Assembly: GCA_902603305.1 (NCBI GenBank)
Contig: CACKUI010000003.1
Location: 1-60,985, forward strand
Length of the DNA: 60,985 bases
DNA from: an uncultured Pelagibacteraceae bacterium
GTDB taxonomy: Bacteria > Pseudomonadota > Alphaproteobacteria > Pelagibacterales > Pelagibacteraceae
Direction: 5' to 3'
A model generated the notes under the pieces. That model did not search any database and was not told the DNA's origin. It worked only from the letters and a program-made list of their open reading frames with translations. Made by a program: the position numbers and the translations under genes. Below are positions 18,083 to 26,716 of this stretch, one piece after another. How positions within the stretch are numbered: the first letter of the stretch is position 1; the number at the start of each line of letters is the position of its first letter.

Positions 18083-18819
18083 GTATTCTAGAGGTAAATA
18101 ATGTCAGTAAGGCATTTGGTGGGGTTAAAGCTAATGTTGATATATCCATGTCAGTTGAAAAAGGAAAAATCGTAGGTTTGATCGGTCCAAATGGATCTGG
18201 AAAAACAACATTGTTTAATTCTATAGTTGGAACATATCCTATAGACCAAGGGTCAATTAAATTTAATGGTAAAGAAGTATCTGAATTACCAGTTCCAGTA
18301 ATAGCTAAACTTGGTTTGCTTAGAACTTTTCAACAAACAAGAATTTATGGAAAATTGAATTGCGTAGATAATATGCTTATAAGCCACAAAGCGAGCGATG
18401 AAAGTTTAGTTTCTATATTTTCCCAGATACCACAAAATCTTACAGAAAAAGCTGAAAATTTATTAAATTTTGTTGGATTATATCAAAAAAGAAAACTAAG
18501 AGCGGGAGATTTATCATTTGGTCAGCAGAAGTTATTAGAATTAGCAATGGCATTAATGAATGAGCCTGAGATGTTATTACTGGACGAACCGACTGCAGGC
18601 ATCAACCCTACATTAATAAATGGAATTATTGATAGATTGATAAAAGTAAATCAAGATTTTGGAATTACTCTACTTGTTATTGAACATAATATGAGAGTAA
18701 TAATGCAATTAGCTGAAAGCATCTTTTGTCTTGCGCATGGAAAAATGCTTGCAAATGGAACACCTGACGAAATTAAAAATGATAAGCGTGTTATTGACGC
18801 TTATTTAGGAGCTCAATAA
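18079..18819 (+). CDS. livG: Liv-type ABC ATPase LivG (cassette 1)
   Basis: One of the two nucleotide-binding subunits powering uptake, 246 residues. Walker A is Gly-Pro-Asn-Gly-Ser-Gly-Lys-Thr at 36-43. The signature is Leu-Ser-Phe-Gly-Gln-Gln (Ser-Phe-Gly rather than Ser-Gly-Gly), Walker B is Leu-Leu-Leu-Asp-Glu-Pro, and the switch His lies in Ile-Glu-His-Asn. The C-terminus ends with the LivG-like Val-Ile-Asp-Ala-Tyr-Leu-Gly. It overlaps both livM and livF. Confidence 0.93.
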   Translation: MSILEVNNVSKAFGGVKANVDISMSVEKGKIVGLIGPNGSGKTTLFNSIVGTYPIDQGSIKFNGKEVSELPVPVIAKLGLLRTFQQTRIYGKLNCVDNMLISHKASDESLVSIFSQIPQNLTEKAENLLNFVGLYQKRKLRAGDLSFGQQKLLELAMALMNEPEMLLLDEPTAGINPTLINGIIDRLIKVNQDFGITLLVIEHNMRVIMQLAESIFCLAHGKMLANGTPDEIKNDKRVIDAYLGAQ

Positions 18820-19604
18820 TGGCAAATCAATATGAAGTTCTTGGTAAAGCTCCTGGAGCAGAGGATTTAAAAAAACTATCTTCTGAAAATGTTCACTTAA
18901 CTATCAAGGGTTTATCAGCTGGTTATGGTAAGATGGAAATTTTACACAATTTTGATTTGTTTGTAAGTAAAGCACAATCTCTCTGTTTGATTGGTCCAAA
19001 TGGCGCAGGAAAATCAACTATACTTCATTCAATATATGGTTTTACAAATATTTTTTCTGGAAAAATAGAAATTGATGGAAAAGAAATAACCAACCTTAGT
19101 CCCGCAGAAAAACTTAAATCTGAGGGGATAGCATATATTCTACAAGATAATTCCGTTTTTCCAGATATGACTGTAGAAGAAAATCTTCTAATGGGTGGAT
19201 ATATTAAAGATAAAACAGAGGAATCTTTTGAAGAAGCAGAAAGAGTTCTTCAAAAATATGAAAGATTAAGAAACAGAAGAAATCAACCTGCAAAAGTATT
19301 ATCAGGTGGAGAAAGACGACTTTTAGAGATTTCTCGAGCCCTAGTAATGAAACCTTCTATTTTACTTGTTGATGAACCATCAATTGGGCTTGAGCCTAGA
19401 TACATTCAAATGGTTTTTGAGATTTTAGATGATCTTCAAAAAAATGAGAAAAAAACAATTATATTGGTTGAGCAAAATGCCAAAAAAGGTTTAGAGTTTG
19501 CTGATATTGGTTATGTTTTAGTATCAGGAGAAACAGCTATTGCAGGTAAAGGAGATGATCTTTTAAATAATCCAGATGTTGGCCGTCTATTTTTAGGCGG
19601 TTAA
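18819..19604 (+). CDS. livF: Liv-type ABC ATPase LivF (cassette 1)
   Basis: Partner nucleotide-binding subunit, 261 residues. An N-terminal extension of about 26 residues precedes the usual first strand, so Walker A (Gly-Pro-Asn-Gly-Ala-Gly-Lys-Ser) falls at 59-66. The signature is Leu-Ser-Gly-Gly-Glu-Arg-Arg and Walker B Leu-Leu-Val-Asp-Glu-Pro. The LivF ending Pro-Asp-Val-Gly-Arg-Leu-Phe-Leu-Gly-Gly is present. The start overlaps the livG stop and its own stop overlaps azlC (TAATG both times). No internal methionine would give a normal LivF N-terminus without removing part of the fold. Confidence 0.93.
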   Translation: MANQYEVLGKAPGAEDLKKLSSENVHLTIKGLSAGYGKMEILHNFDLFVSKAQSLCLIGPNGAGKSTILHSIYGFTNIFSGKIEIDGKEITNLSPAEKLKSEGIAYILQDNSVFPDMTVEENLLMGGYIKDKTEESFEEAERVLQKYERLRNRRNQPAKVLSGGERRLLEISRALVMKPSILLVDEPSIGLEPRYIQMVFEILDDLQKNEKKTIILVEQNAKKGLEFADIGYVLVSGETAIAGKGDDLLNNPDVGRLFLGG

Positions 19605-20308
19605 TGATAAACCTAAAATATTTTATCAAAGGAATAGTCTGCTCAAAAAAATTTGATAGTCCAGCAATTGCATTAGGGGCTAGCTTCATTGCTATTGGTG
19701 CCTTATTAAAAAATTTAGGGTTTAATATACAAGAAAGTATTTTTTCAACATTTTTAACTTACGCTCTTCCAGGATCATTAGTGATGGCAGAATCAATGCT
19801 AATTGGCGCTTCACTTGTAAATATTTTTTTAGCAGTATGGTTGGTAAATTCTAGACTATTTCCAATGACAGTTTCAATAATGCCATTACTTAAACATGAT
19901 AGCCAACCAAGATGGAAATATTATATATCTTGTCACTTTGTAGCTGTTTCGTCGTGGTTGATTTTAAAAAATAATTATGAGGAAATTGATAGGAAATATA
20001 GAATAGATTTTTGGATTGGTATAGGAACAGCTACTTGGCTGATTGCTATTTTTTCAACAGTATTAGGATTTTATGCTGCCGACTATTTAAGTAAAGATAT
20101 GATAATTGGACTTGCTATCGTAAATCCAATTTATTTTATGTGTGCAATGATAGGAGTTATGAAAACTATACAACTTTCCTCTGCAATTATCTTAGGTGCA
20201 ATTTTGGGTCCAATTTTTTATTTTTTTTCACCAGAATGGAGTGTTTTACTTGGTGGGTTGGTAGCTGGTTCAATTGCTTACTTTATAGGAGAGGTTTATG
20301 ACAGCTAA
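19604..20308 (+). CDS. azlC: AzlC-family branched-chain amino acid exporter, large subunit
   Basis: Membrane protein of 234 residues that, with AzlD, exports branched-chain amino acids in characterised systems. The AzlC core is visible: Ser-Ile-Phe-Ser-Thr near the second segment, the Gly-Ala-Ser-Leu-Val-Asn-Ile region, and Val-Asn-Ser-Arg near residue 82. It is translationally coupled to livF and overlaps azlD by 11 bp. Having an exporter attached to an importer for the same compound class suggests overflow control; this also supports a branched-chain-like substrate for cassette 1. Confidence 0.88.
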   Translation: MINLKYFIKGIVCSKKFDSPAIALGASFIAIGALLKNLGFNIQESIFSTFLTYALPGSLVMAESMLIGASLVNIFLAVWLVNSRLFPMTVSIMPLLKHDSQPRWKYYISCHFVAVSSWLILKNNYEEIDRKYRIDFWIGIGTATWLIAIFSTVLGFYAADYLSKDMIIGLAIVNPIYFMCAMIGVMKTIQLSSAIILGAILGPIFYFFSPEWSVLLGGLVAGSIAYFIGEVYDS

Positions 20309-20624
20309 TATTGTTTTAGTAATTTTAGTAACTTCTCTTGCAACTTATATTTCAAGATTTCTTGGTGCTTTAACTTCAGAAAAGATAGGAGAGACATCTA
20401 AAATTTATAAATGGTTTAATTGTGTAGCATATTCAACTCTTGCAGCTTTAATCTCAAGAATGTTAATTTTCCCATCTGGAGATCTTTCAGATGTACATTA
20501 TATTTTAAGGATAATTGTCATTTTATTATCAATATTAATTTTTTATGTCACTAAAAGAAATTTAGTTTATCCGACCATATTATCTGCTATAATTTTGGCT
20601 ACATTAAATAGTTTTGCTGTATGA
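20298..20624 (+). CDS. azlD: AzlD-family branched-chain amino acid exporter, small subunit
   Basis: Small partner of AzlC, 108 residues with about three or four membrane segments. It has the AzlD-type Thr-Tyr-Ile-Ser-Arg-Phe near residue 16 and Tyr-Ser-Thr-Leu-Ala-Ala in the second segment. The start lies 11 bp inside azlC and the stop overlaps the next gene by 4 bp (ATGA), so all three are co-translated. Confidence 0.88.
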   Translation: MTANIVLVILVTSLATYISRFLGALTSEKIGETSKIYKWFNCVAYSTLAALISRMLIFPSGDLSDVHYILRIIVILLSILIFYVTKRNLVYPTILSAIILATLNSFAV

Positions 20625-21127
20625 AAAAACTTTTTTTTATTATATTTTTTCTAATACTTTCTAGTAATGCAAATGCTGGATGTGATGATCCAATAGCTGA
20701 TGGAGTAGACTATTCTAAATGTAAATTTTCAGATGGTCAGGATTTACAAGGAACCTTTCTTCCTAACTCTAATCTCTCATTTGCAAGTTTTATCCAAGTA
20801 AATTTTGATAAAAGTATAATGATGAATTCAGATTTAACATTTGGAACTTTTTCAGAGTCATCTTTTATAAGAGCTAATTTATATGAGTCAAATTTAGGTG
20901 GTGGAAATTTTGAGCAATCAAATTTTACAAGTGCAAACTTAACAAGAGTTGATTTTACAGGTTCTACCCTCATAGATGCAAATTTTCAGAATTCCAATCT
21001 AATGGAGGCAAACTTTACGTCATCAAATATTTTAAATGCAAATTTCGATGGTGCGAATTTAATTGGAGCAACTTGGACAATGGGAGAAATTTGTGGACCA
21101 GAGTCTATAGGTATTTGTAATAAATAA
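20621..21127 (+). CDS. Exported pentapeptide-repeat protein
   Basis: Residues 1-20 are a signal peptide ending Ala-Asn-Ala-Gly, so the protein is periplasmic or secreted. The mature part has about ten or more five-residue repeats of the Ala-Asn/Asp-Leu/Phe-x-x type (for example Ala-Asn-Leu-Tyr-Glu, Ala-Asn-Phe-Gln-Asn, Ala-Asn-Phe-Thr-Ser). These form a right-handed quadrilateral beta helix in known structures. Cysteines flank the repeats (Cys-Asp-Asp and Cys-Lys at the start; Cys-Gly-Pro and Ile-Cys at the end). Function is unknown; coupling to azlD may be only positional. Confidence 0.9.
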   Translation: MKKLFFIIFFLILSSNANAGCDDPIADGVDYSKCKFSDGQDLQGTFLPNSNLSFASFIQVNFDKSIMMNSDLTFGTFSESSFIRANLYESNLGGGNFEQSNFTSANLTRVDFTGSTLIDANFQNSNLMEANFTSSNILNANFDGANLIGATWTMGEICGPESIGICNK

Positions 21128-21131
21128 ATTT

Positions 21132-22052
21132 GTGAAGAATCTTCTTAAATTAGATGGATTTGAAATTTCCTTTCATGAAAAATCTAAGAGAATAATAAAT
21201 ATAAAAATTGAGGATCAAATTATTGATCGATTAGTGTTTCCATTTAAAAAATTTAATATTACAGCATTAGAATATAAACCATTTACAAGGTTCACTATTG
21301 CAAAAAGTTTAGATGAAACTGCATCTAATAAATTAAGTAATTTTTTAAACGAAATTATTAAAGATAGAGACACTGGTTGTTTTATAATTGGTCCAAAAAA
21401 TAAGTCTTCTAAAATAGATCAAACATTTTTAGTTAAACTATCAACTGCAATAACTCACTTAATTGGAAATCCAAATCACGACTCAATGGCTGGAAAATAC
21501 TATGCAAGATTTCACGTTAAACATGAAGATAATAGTGACTCATATCTTCGTAAGGCATATATAAATATGGATTTACATACTGATGGAACATATGTACGAG
21601 AAATAACTGATTGGATTTTAATGTCAAAGCTTGAGGAGGAGAATGTGATTGGTGGAGAGACCGCCTTACTACATCTTGATGATTGGGAACATTTGTCTGA
21701 TCTCTCAGATGATAAAATTGGACAGCAAAAATTTATTTGGGGATCTCCAAAAAGTAAAAATATTAATTATAAAGTTGAACACCCTGTATTTTCTAAAGAT
21801 AGTGATGGAAAACCCATTATTTCTTACATCGATCAATTTCCTGAACCAAAAAATATGGATCAAGGATTGTTTTTACAAAGACTATCTGATGCTCTTGAGG
21901 GTAGTAAAAATAAGATAATAACATCTTTACCAGTTGGAAGTGCTGTTGTAGCGAATAATTATTTTTGGCTTCATGGTCGAAAACCTTTTAAAGAAAATAA
22001 AAATTTATCAAGAGAATTACTAAGAATAAGAGGTTCCTTTTTTAACAATTAA
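21132..22052 (+). CDS. csiD: Glutarate 2-hydroxylase CsiD/GlaH, Fe(II)/2-oxoglutarate-dependent
   Basis: Converts glutarate to L-2-hydroxyglutarate with 2-oxoglutarate and oxygen, a late step of one lysine degradation route. The 306-residue protein follows the CsiD core closely: Lys-Tyr-Tyr-Ala-Arg-Phe, Asn-Ser-Asp-Ser-Tyr-Leu-Arg, Leu-Leu-His-Leu-Asp-Asp-Trp-Glu-His-Leu and Tyr-Ile-Asp-Gln-Phe. Iron ligands are His149, Asp151 and His281. It starts with GTG at 21132, 4 bp after the pentapeptide gene. The usual partner, L-2-hydroxyglutarate oxidase LhgO, is not in the window. Confidence 0.92.
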   Translation: MKNLLKLDGFEISFHEKSKRIINIKIEDQIIDRLVFPFKKFNITALEYKPFTRFTIAKSLDETASNKLSNFLNEIIKDRDTGCFIIGPKNKSSKIDQTFLVKLSTAITHLIGNPNHDSMAGKYYARFHVKHEDNSDSYLRKAYINMDLHTDGTYVREITDWILMSKLEEENVIGGETALLHLDDWEHLSDLSDDKIGQQKFIWGSPKSKNINYKVEHPVFSKDSDGKPIISYIDQFPEPKNMDQGLFLQRLSDALEGSKNKIITSLPVGSAVVANNYFWLHGRKPFKENKNLSRELLRIRGSFFNN

Positions 22053-22069
22053 GTGTAGAAAATACACTT

Positions 22070-22840
22070 ATGAAACTTGGATTTATAGGAACCGGTAAAA
22101 TTACATCAGCAGTGGTGACGGGTATATGCAAGTCTAAAATTAAATATACCAAAATTATATTATCTGAAAGAAATAAAAAAATTTCCAAACAACTTAAAAA
22201 AAGTTTTAAAAAAATTTATGTTGTAAAAAACAATCAAGATATTGTTAATGATTGTAACTGGATTTTTCTAGCTGTAACACCTACTGTTGCAAATCAAATT
22301 ATACATAAGCTTAAATTTAAAAAAAGTCAGGTAATTGTTAGTTTCATATCAACAATGAACCTTCAAAACATTAAGAAGGCAGTCAAAGTAAAAGCAAATA
22401 TTTCGAGAGTAATTCCTTTACCACCTATTTCTTTTAAAAAAGGGCCAATTCCTATTTTTCCACCAAACAGGAAAGTTAAAAACTTTTTTAAACATCTTGG
22501 AACAGTTGTTGAAATTAAAAATGAAAAATTATCTAAAAATTTTTGGTCAACATCTGGAATGATGGCACCTTTTTACGAATTATTAAGAACAATGTCTGAA
22601 TGGTTAAATGAAAAGGGAATTCAAAAAGACCAAGCTCAGAGATATATAACATCTCTTTTTTTAGCACTTTCAGAAGATGCTGTAGTTAATTCGAATAGAG
22701 ATTTAAAAATACTTGTTAAGGACTCTCAAACACCAAAAGGATTGAATGAGCAAGGTGTAAGTGAATTAAAAAAAGCAGGTTTCTATAAAGCTACTAATAA
22801 AACCTTAAATAGTATTCTCAAAAGATTAAATAAAGTATAA
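22070..22840 (+). CDS. Divergent pyrroline-5-carboxylate reductase (ProC)-like protein
   Basis: NAD(P)-dependent reductase with the ProC layout, 256 residues. Residues 1-13 give Met-Lys-Leu-Gly-Phe-Ile-Gly-Thr-Gly-Lys-Ile, and the C-terminal dimerisation domain keeps Lys-Gly-Leu-Asn-Glu-Gln-Gly-Val in place of the usual Pro-Gly-Gly-Thr-Thr turn. The canonical Met-Pro-Asn-Thr-Pro motif is replaced by Ile-Pro-Leu-Pro-Pro, so the substrate may not be pyrroline-5-carboxylate. It lies between csiD and the second Liv cassette, 6 bp before its first ATPase gene, suggesting a role with the imported compound. Confidence 0.75.
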   Translation: MKLGFIGTGKITSAVVTGICKSKIKYTKIILSERNKKISKQLKKSFKKIYVVKNNQDIVNDCNWIFLAVTPTVANQIIHKLKFKKSQVIVSFISTMNLQNIKKAVKVKANISRVIPLPPISFKKGPIPIFPPNRKVKNFFKHLGTVVEIKNEKLSKNFWSTSGMMAPFYELLRTMSEWLNEKGIQKDQAQRYITSLFLALSEDAVVNSNRDLKILVKDSQTPKGLNEQGVSELKKAGFYKATNKTLNSILKRLNKV

Positions 22841-22846
22841 TTTTAC

Positions 22847-23623
22847 ATGCAGCAATCATCAAACATTCTGCAAATTGACAACTTATCAAAATATTTTGGT
22901 GGTTTGGCAGCTGTATCAAATTGCTCATTAAAAATAAAAGAGGGTTCAATTACAGGAATAATTGGTCCAAATGGATCAGGCAAAACTACTTTATTTAATC
23001 TTATAGCAGGCAATCTCAAATCATCTGATGGAAAAGTATTATTTAACAAAGAAGATATAACAAATGTTCCATCTCATGAACTTTTCTCAAAAGGTTTACT
23101 AAGAACTTTTCAAATAGCTCACGAATTTTCGAATATGACTGTTCTTGAAAACTTAATGATGGTACCAGGTAACCAAACAGGGGAAATTTTAATAAATGCT
23201 CTTTTAAAACCAAATTTAATTAAAAAAGAAGAAGATATAATTAGAGCAAAAGCATACGAAGTAACTGAATTTTTAAATCTTAAACATCTTGCCAATGAAC
23301 GTGCTGGTAATTTATCCGGAGGGCAAAAAAAGTTGCTAGAACTTGGAAGAACAATGATGGTCGATGCAAAACTTGTATTATTGGATGAGGTAGGGGCAGG
23401 GGTTAATAGAACATTATTAAAAGAATTAGGAACAGCAATCTTAAGACTTAACAAAGAAAAAAACTATACTTTTTGTATGATTGAACATGATATGGATTTT
23501 ATAAGCAGAATGTGCGATCCAGTTATTGTAATGTCAGAAGGCTCTGTTCTTTTTGAGGGAACTTCAGATGAAGTTAAGAAAAACGAAAAAGTTATAGATA
23601 GTTATTTAGGTAGAAAGAAGTAA
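22847..23623 (+). CDS. livG: Liv-type ABC ATPase LivG (cassette 2)
   Basis: Nucleotide-binding subunit of the second importer, 258 residues. Walker A (Gly-Pro-Asn-Gly-Ser-Gly-Lys-Thr) is near residue 43. The signature Leu-Ser-Gly-Gly-Gln-Lys-Lys and Walker B Leu-Val-Leu-Leu-Asp-Glu-Val are intact, although the residue after Glu is Val where Pro is common. It differs clearly from the cassette-1 LivG. The stop is directly followed by the livF start at 23624. Confidence 0.92.
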   Translation: MQQSSNILQIDNLSKYFGGLAAVSNCSLKIKEGSITGIIGPNGSGKTTLFNLIAGNLKSSDGKVLFNKEDITNVPSHELFSKGLLRTFQIAHEFSNMTVLENLMMVPGNQTGEILINALLKPNLIKKEEDIIRAKAYEVTEFLNLKHLANERAGNLSGGQKKLLELGRTMMVDAKLVLLDEVGAGVNRTLLKELGTAILRLNKEKNYTFCMIEHDMDFISRMCDPVIVMSEGSVLFEGTSDEVKKNEKVIDSYLGRKK

Positions 23624-24331
23624 ATGGCATTTTTTGAGGGAAATAAAATGACAGGAGGATACGGCGATGGTCCTGATATTATTAGCTCATGCACTATCAA
23701 TGTTAATAGAGGAGAGATAGTTGCTATTCTTGGACCAAATGGAGCTGGAAAATCTACAGCAATGAAGGCAATGCTTGGATTATTAAATCTAAAATCAGGT
23801 AATATTTCAATTGACGGAGAAGATATTTCTAAACTATCTCCTCAGGAAAGAGTAAAAAAGGGAATATCATTTGTACCACAAACTAGAAATGTTTTTGCAG
23901 AGCTGACTGTAAAAGAAAATTTAGAAGTTGGTGCTTTTTTAAGAACAGATAATGTAAATAATGTTATCGAGGAAATATATGATCTATTTCCAATTTTAAG
24001 AGAAAAAAAAGATCAAGTTGTAGGACAATTATCAGGGGGGCAAAGACAACAAGTAGCTTTGGGACGTGCTCTAATGATCAAACCATCTGTTCTTATGTTA
24101 GATGAGCCTACAGCAGGTGTTTCCCCAATAGTTATGGATGAATTATTTGAACACATTATTAGAGTTAAAAATACAAAAGTAGCAATCATCATGGTCGAGC
24201 AAAATGCAAAACAGGCTTTAAGCATTTCTGATCGAGGATATGTGCTTGTAACTGGTGAAAATAAGTTTGAGGGGTCTGGTAAGGAATTATTAAATGATCC
24301 AGAAGTTAGGAGATCTTTCTTAGGAGCTTAG
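23624..24331 (+). CDS. livF: Liv-type ABC ATPase LivF (cassette 2)
   Basis: Second nucleotide-binding subunit, 235 residues, normal LivF length without the extension seen in cassette 1. Walker A is Gly-Pro-Asn-Gly-Ala-Gly-Lys-Ser near residue 36. The signature is Leu-Ser-Gly-Gly-Gln-Arg-Gln and Walker B Leu-Met-Leu-Asp-Glu-Pro. The C-terminal Pro-Glu-Val-Arg-Arg-Ser-Phe-Leu-Gly is a LivF hallmark. It starts directly after livG and ends 1 bp before livH. Confidence 0.93.
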   Translation: MAFFEGNKMTGGYGDGPDIISSCTINVNRGEIVAILGPNGAGKSTAMKAMLGLLNLKSGNISIDGEDISKLSPQERVKKGISFVPQTRNVFAELTVKENLEVGAFLRTDNVNNVIEEIYDLFPILREKKDQVVGQLSGGQRQQVALGRALMIKPSVLMLDEPTAGVSPIVMDELFEHIIRVKNTKVAIIMVEQNAKQALSISDRGYVLVTGENKFEGSGKELLNDPEVRRSFLGA

Positions 24332-24332
24332 T

Positions 24333-25343
24333 ATGGATTTAATTAATGCAGTAATAGTTTTATTGAATTATACAATTATTCCAGCCTTGACTTATGGTTC
24401 TCAGTTAGCTCTTGGAGCAATTTTTGTAACTTTAATATATGGTATTTTAAGATTTGCTAACTTTGCGACTGGAGACATGATGTCATTTGGCACGATGTTT
24501 GCAGTACTTTTGACTTATTACTTTCAATCAATCGGAATTAGCTTTGGTTTTCTCCCCACTGCTTTGCTCACTATTCCTTTTGCAATTTTTATGATGATTT
24601 TATACATGCTTTTAATTGATCAAACAGTTTTTAAATATTACAGAATTAAAAAAAGTCCACCAGTACAGCTTGCTATGGTTAGTGTTGGGGTAATGTTTGT
24701 GACCCAAGCAGTCATAAGGATTATAATTGGACCAACTGATCGACGGTTTTTAGACGGTGAAAAATTCATTTTAAAAGCAACTGAATTTAAAGAAATGACA
24801 GGTCTTACTGAAGGTTTGACAATTAAATCTACACAAATGATAACAATTGTAGTTACTATTATTGTTGTTGCTATTATGTTTTGGTTTTTAAATAAAACTA
24901 AGACTGGAACTAGTATGAGGGCCTATTCAGATAATGAAGATTTAGCACTTCTTTCTGGAATAGATCCAAAAAAAGTAGTTTTAATTACTTGGATCATTGC
25001 TGGAATATTAGCAACAATTGGCGGGATTCTTTATGGTTTAGATAAAAGTTATAGACCGTTTGTGTATTTTAATAACATGCTACCGATTTTTGCTGCCGCA
25101 ATAGTAGGTGGAATTGGAAATCCATATGGAGCGTTCTTTGGAGGTTATGTTATAGCATTTGCTGAAATATTTTTGACTTATGCATATAAAAGATTTTTAG
25201 TTTATATTTTGCCAGAGTCATTAGAACCAAATTCATTGATGCAATTATTATCAACTGATTACAAATTTGCTATTTCATTTTCGATACTAGTAATTGTTTT
25301 AATATTTAGGCCGTCAGGCATATTTGAAGGAAAACGTATATGA
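24333..25343 (+). CDS. livH: Liv-type ABC permease LivH (cassette 2)
   Basis: Transmembrane subunit, 336 residues, about 40 longer than cassette-1 LivH because of a loop around residues 125-165 (rich in Arg, Asp, Lys, Glu). The LivH pattern Leu-Ile-Tyr-Gly-Ile-Leu-Arg-Phe-Ala-Asn-Phe-Ala-Thr-Gly-Asp is at residue 35 onward. The coupling loop Met-Arg-Ala-Tyr-Ser-Asp-Asn-Glu-Asp-Leu-Ala is near residue 190. It overlaps livM by 4 bp. Confidence 0.92.
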   Translation: MDLINAVIVLLNYTIIPALTYGSQLALGAIFVTLIYGILRFANFATGDMMSFGTMFAVLLTYYFQSIGISFGFLPTALLTIPFAIFMMILYMLLIDQTVFKYYRIKKSPPVQLAMVSVGVMFVTQAVIRIIIGPTDRRFLDGEKFILKATEFKEMTGLTEGLTIKSTQMITIVVTIIVVAIMFWFLNKTKTGTSMRAYSDNEDLALLSGIDPKKVVLITWIIAGILATIGGILYGLDKSYRPFVYFNNMLPIFAAAIVGGIGNPYGAFFGGYVIAFAEIFLTYAYKRFLVYILPESLEPNSLMQLLSTDYKFAISFSILVIVLIFRPSGIFEGKRI

Positions 25344-26710
25344 GGAATTATTTAAATATAATTGTAGCATATTCGATAATGATGCTTTTAATAATTTTAG
25401 TTGGTATCTTTCAATCTTGGTCTATTGCACTAACAATTTTTAATTATTGTATGATTTCTGCAGTAATGACCTTAGGAGCAAATATTCAATGGGGTTATGC
25501 TGGTTTAATAAATTTTGGAATTATGGGTTATACGGCATTAGGAGGTTTAGCAGTAGTATTAGTATCAGTAGCACCTGTTCCAGAAGCCTGGAGTGTGGGC
25601 GGAGTAAATATGATGACTTGCCTAGGAATAATTATAATAATGATTTTTTCTACAAGATATATTTTAAAAAATATTCAAAAATCTAAAAAAAGAAATTATT
25701 TAATAGCTGGAATAATTATAGTTGGATTAATTCTAATAAAAATAATTGCTGGACCTGCAATTGAACAAATAGAAGCTGTTGATCCTGCAAAAACAGGGTT
25801 TCTTGGAGGACTTGGGTTACCGGTTTTATTCTCATGGATAGTTGGAGGTCTTTTTGCTGCTGGGTTGGCATTTATTGTAGGCAAAGTTGCTTTAGGATTA
25901 AGAGCAGATTATTTAGCTATTGCTACATTATTAATAGCTGAAATTGTTGTCTCTATTATTAAACATGAAGATTGGTTGGCAAGAGGTGTAAAAAACGTTA
26001 TTGGATTAAAAAGACCAGCCCCTTATGAAATTGACCTACAAACTTCTCCATGGTTTATAAATTTAGTAGAAAAATTTCACTCAGCGAAATTAAATCTAGC
26101 AAATTCATTGTCGGAGAGACAAGATATTTTAAATCAGTTAGTAATTGATGCATCGTCTGTTTATGTAAAACTTTGTTTTGCAGGGATGTTTTTAGTTGTA
26201 GTTATAATTTTGTTAATAATTACTCAAAAAGCTCTTTACTCACCTTGGGGTAGAATGATGAGAGCAATCAGAGATAATGAAGAAGCTGCAAGTGCAATGG
26301 GCAAGAATGTTGTTAAACAACATTTGTTTATATTTATTCTGGGATCTGCAATAGTCGGAATTGCCGGAGCTATGATGGTAACAAATGATGGCCTGTTTAC
26401 CCCAGGTAGTTATAGACCAATGAGATATACATTTGTAATTTGGGTTATGGTAATTGTCGGTGGTACAGGAAACAATTTTGGAGCAATTCTAGGAGGGTTT
26501 GTTGTATGGTTTTTATGGGTAGAAGCAGCACCAATTGCTTTATTCTTTATAAATTTATTTACAGCTCATTTACCTGAAACAAATGAAATCAAAGTTCATT
26601 TAATTAATAGTGCTCCATACTTTAGATTTTTGCTTGTTGGTATTGGGCTTCTTTTGATAATGAGATTTAGACCTCAAGGAATAATTCCAGAAAAAATTAT
26701 AAAACAATAA
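25340..26710 (+). CDS. livM: Liv-type ABC permease LivM (cassette 2), long form
   Basis: Transmembrane subunit of 456 residues, about 100 longer than cassette-1 LivM. The extra length comes from two loops: a Lys-rich one with a membrane segment around residues 95-150, and a hydrophilic one around residues 215-265. The LivM core Leu-Arg-Ala-Asp-Tyr-Leu-Ala-Ile-Ala and the coupling loop Ala-Ile-Arg-Asp-Asn-Glu-Glu-Ala-Ala are present. It ends with Arg-Phe-Arg-Pro-Gln-Gly-Ile. The next gene, a LysE exporter, starts 6 bp later. Confidence 0.9.
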   Translation: MRNYLNIIVAYSIMMLLIILVGIFQSWSIALTIFNYCMISAVMTLGANIQWGYAGLINFGIMGYTALGGLAVVLVSVAPVPEAWSVGGVNMMTCLGIIIIMIFSTRYILKNIQKSKKRNYLIAGIIIVGLILIKIIAGPAIEQIEAVDPAKTGFLGGLGLPVLFSWIVGGLFAAGLAFIVGKVALGLRADYLAIATLLIAEIVVSIIKHEDWLARGVKNVIGLKRPAPYEIDLQTSPWFINLVEKFHSAKLNLANSLSERQDILNQLVIDASSVYVKLCFAGMFLVVVIILLIITQKALYSPWGRMMRAIRDNEEAASAMGKNVVKQHLFIFILGSAIVGIAGAMMVTNDGLFTPGSYRPMRYTFVIWVMVIVGGTGNNFGAILGGFVVWFLWVEAAPIALFFINLFTAHLPETNEIKVHLINSAPYFRFLLVGIGLLLIMRFRPQGIIPEKIIKQ

Positions 26711-26716
26711 TTTATA

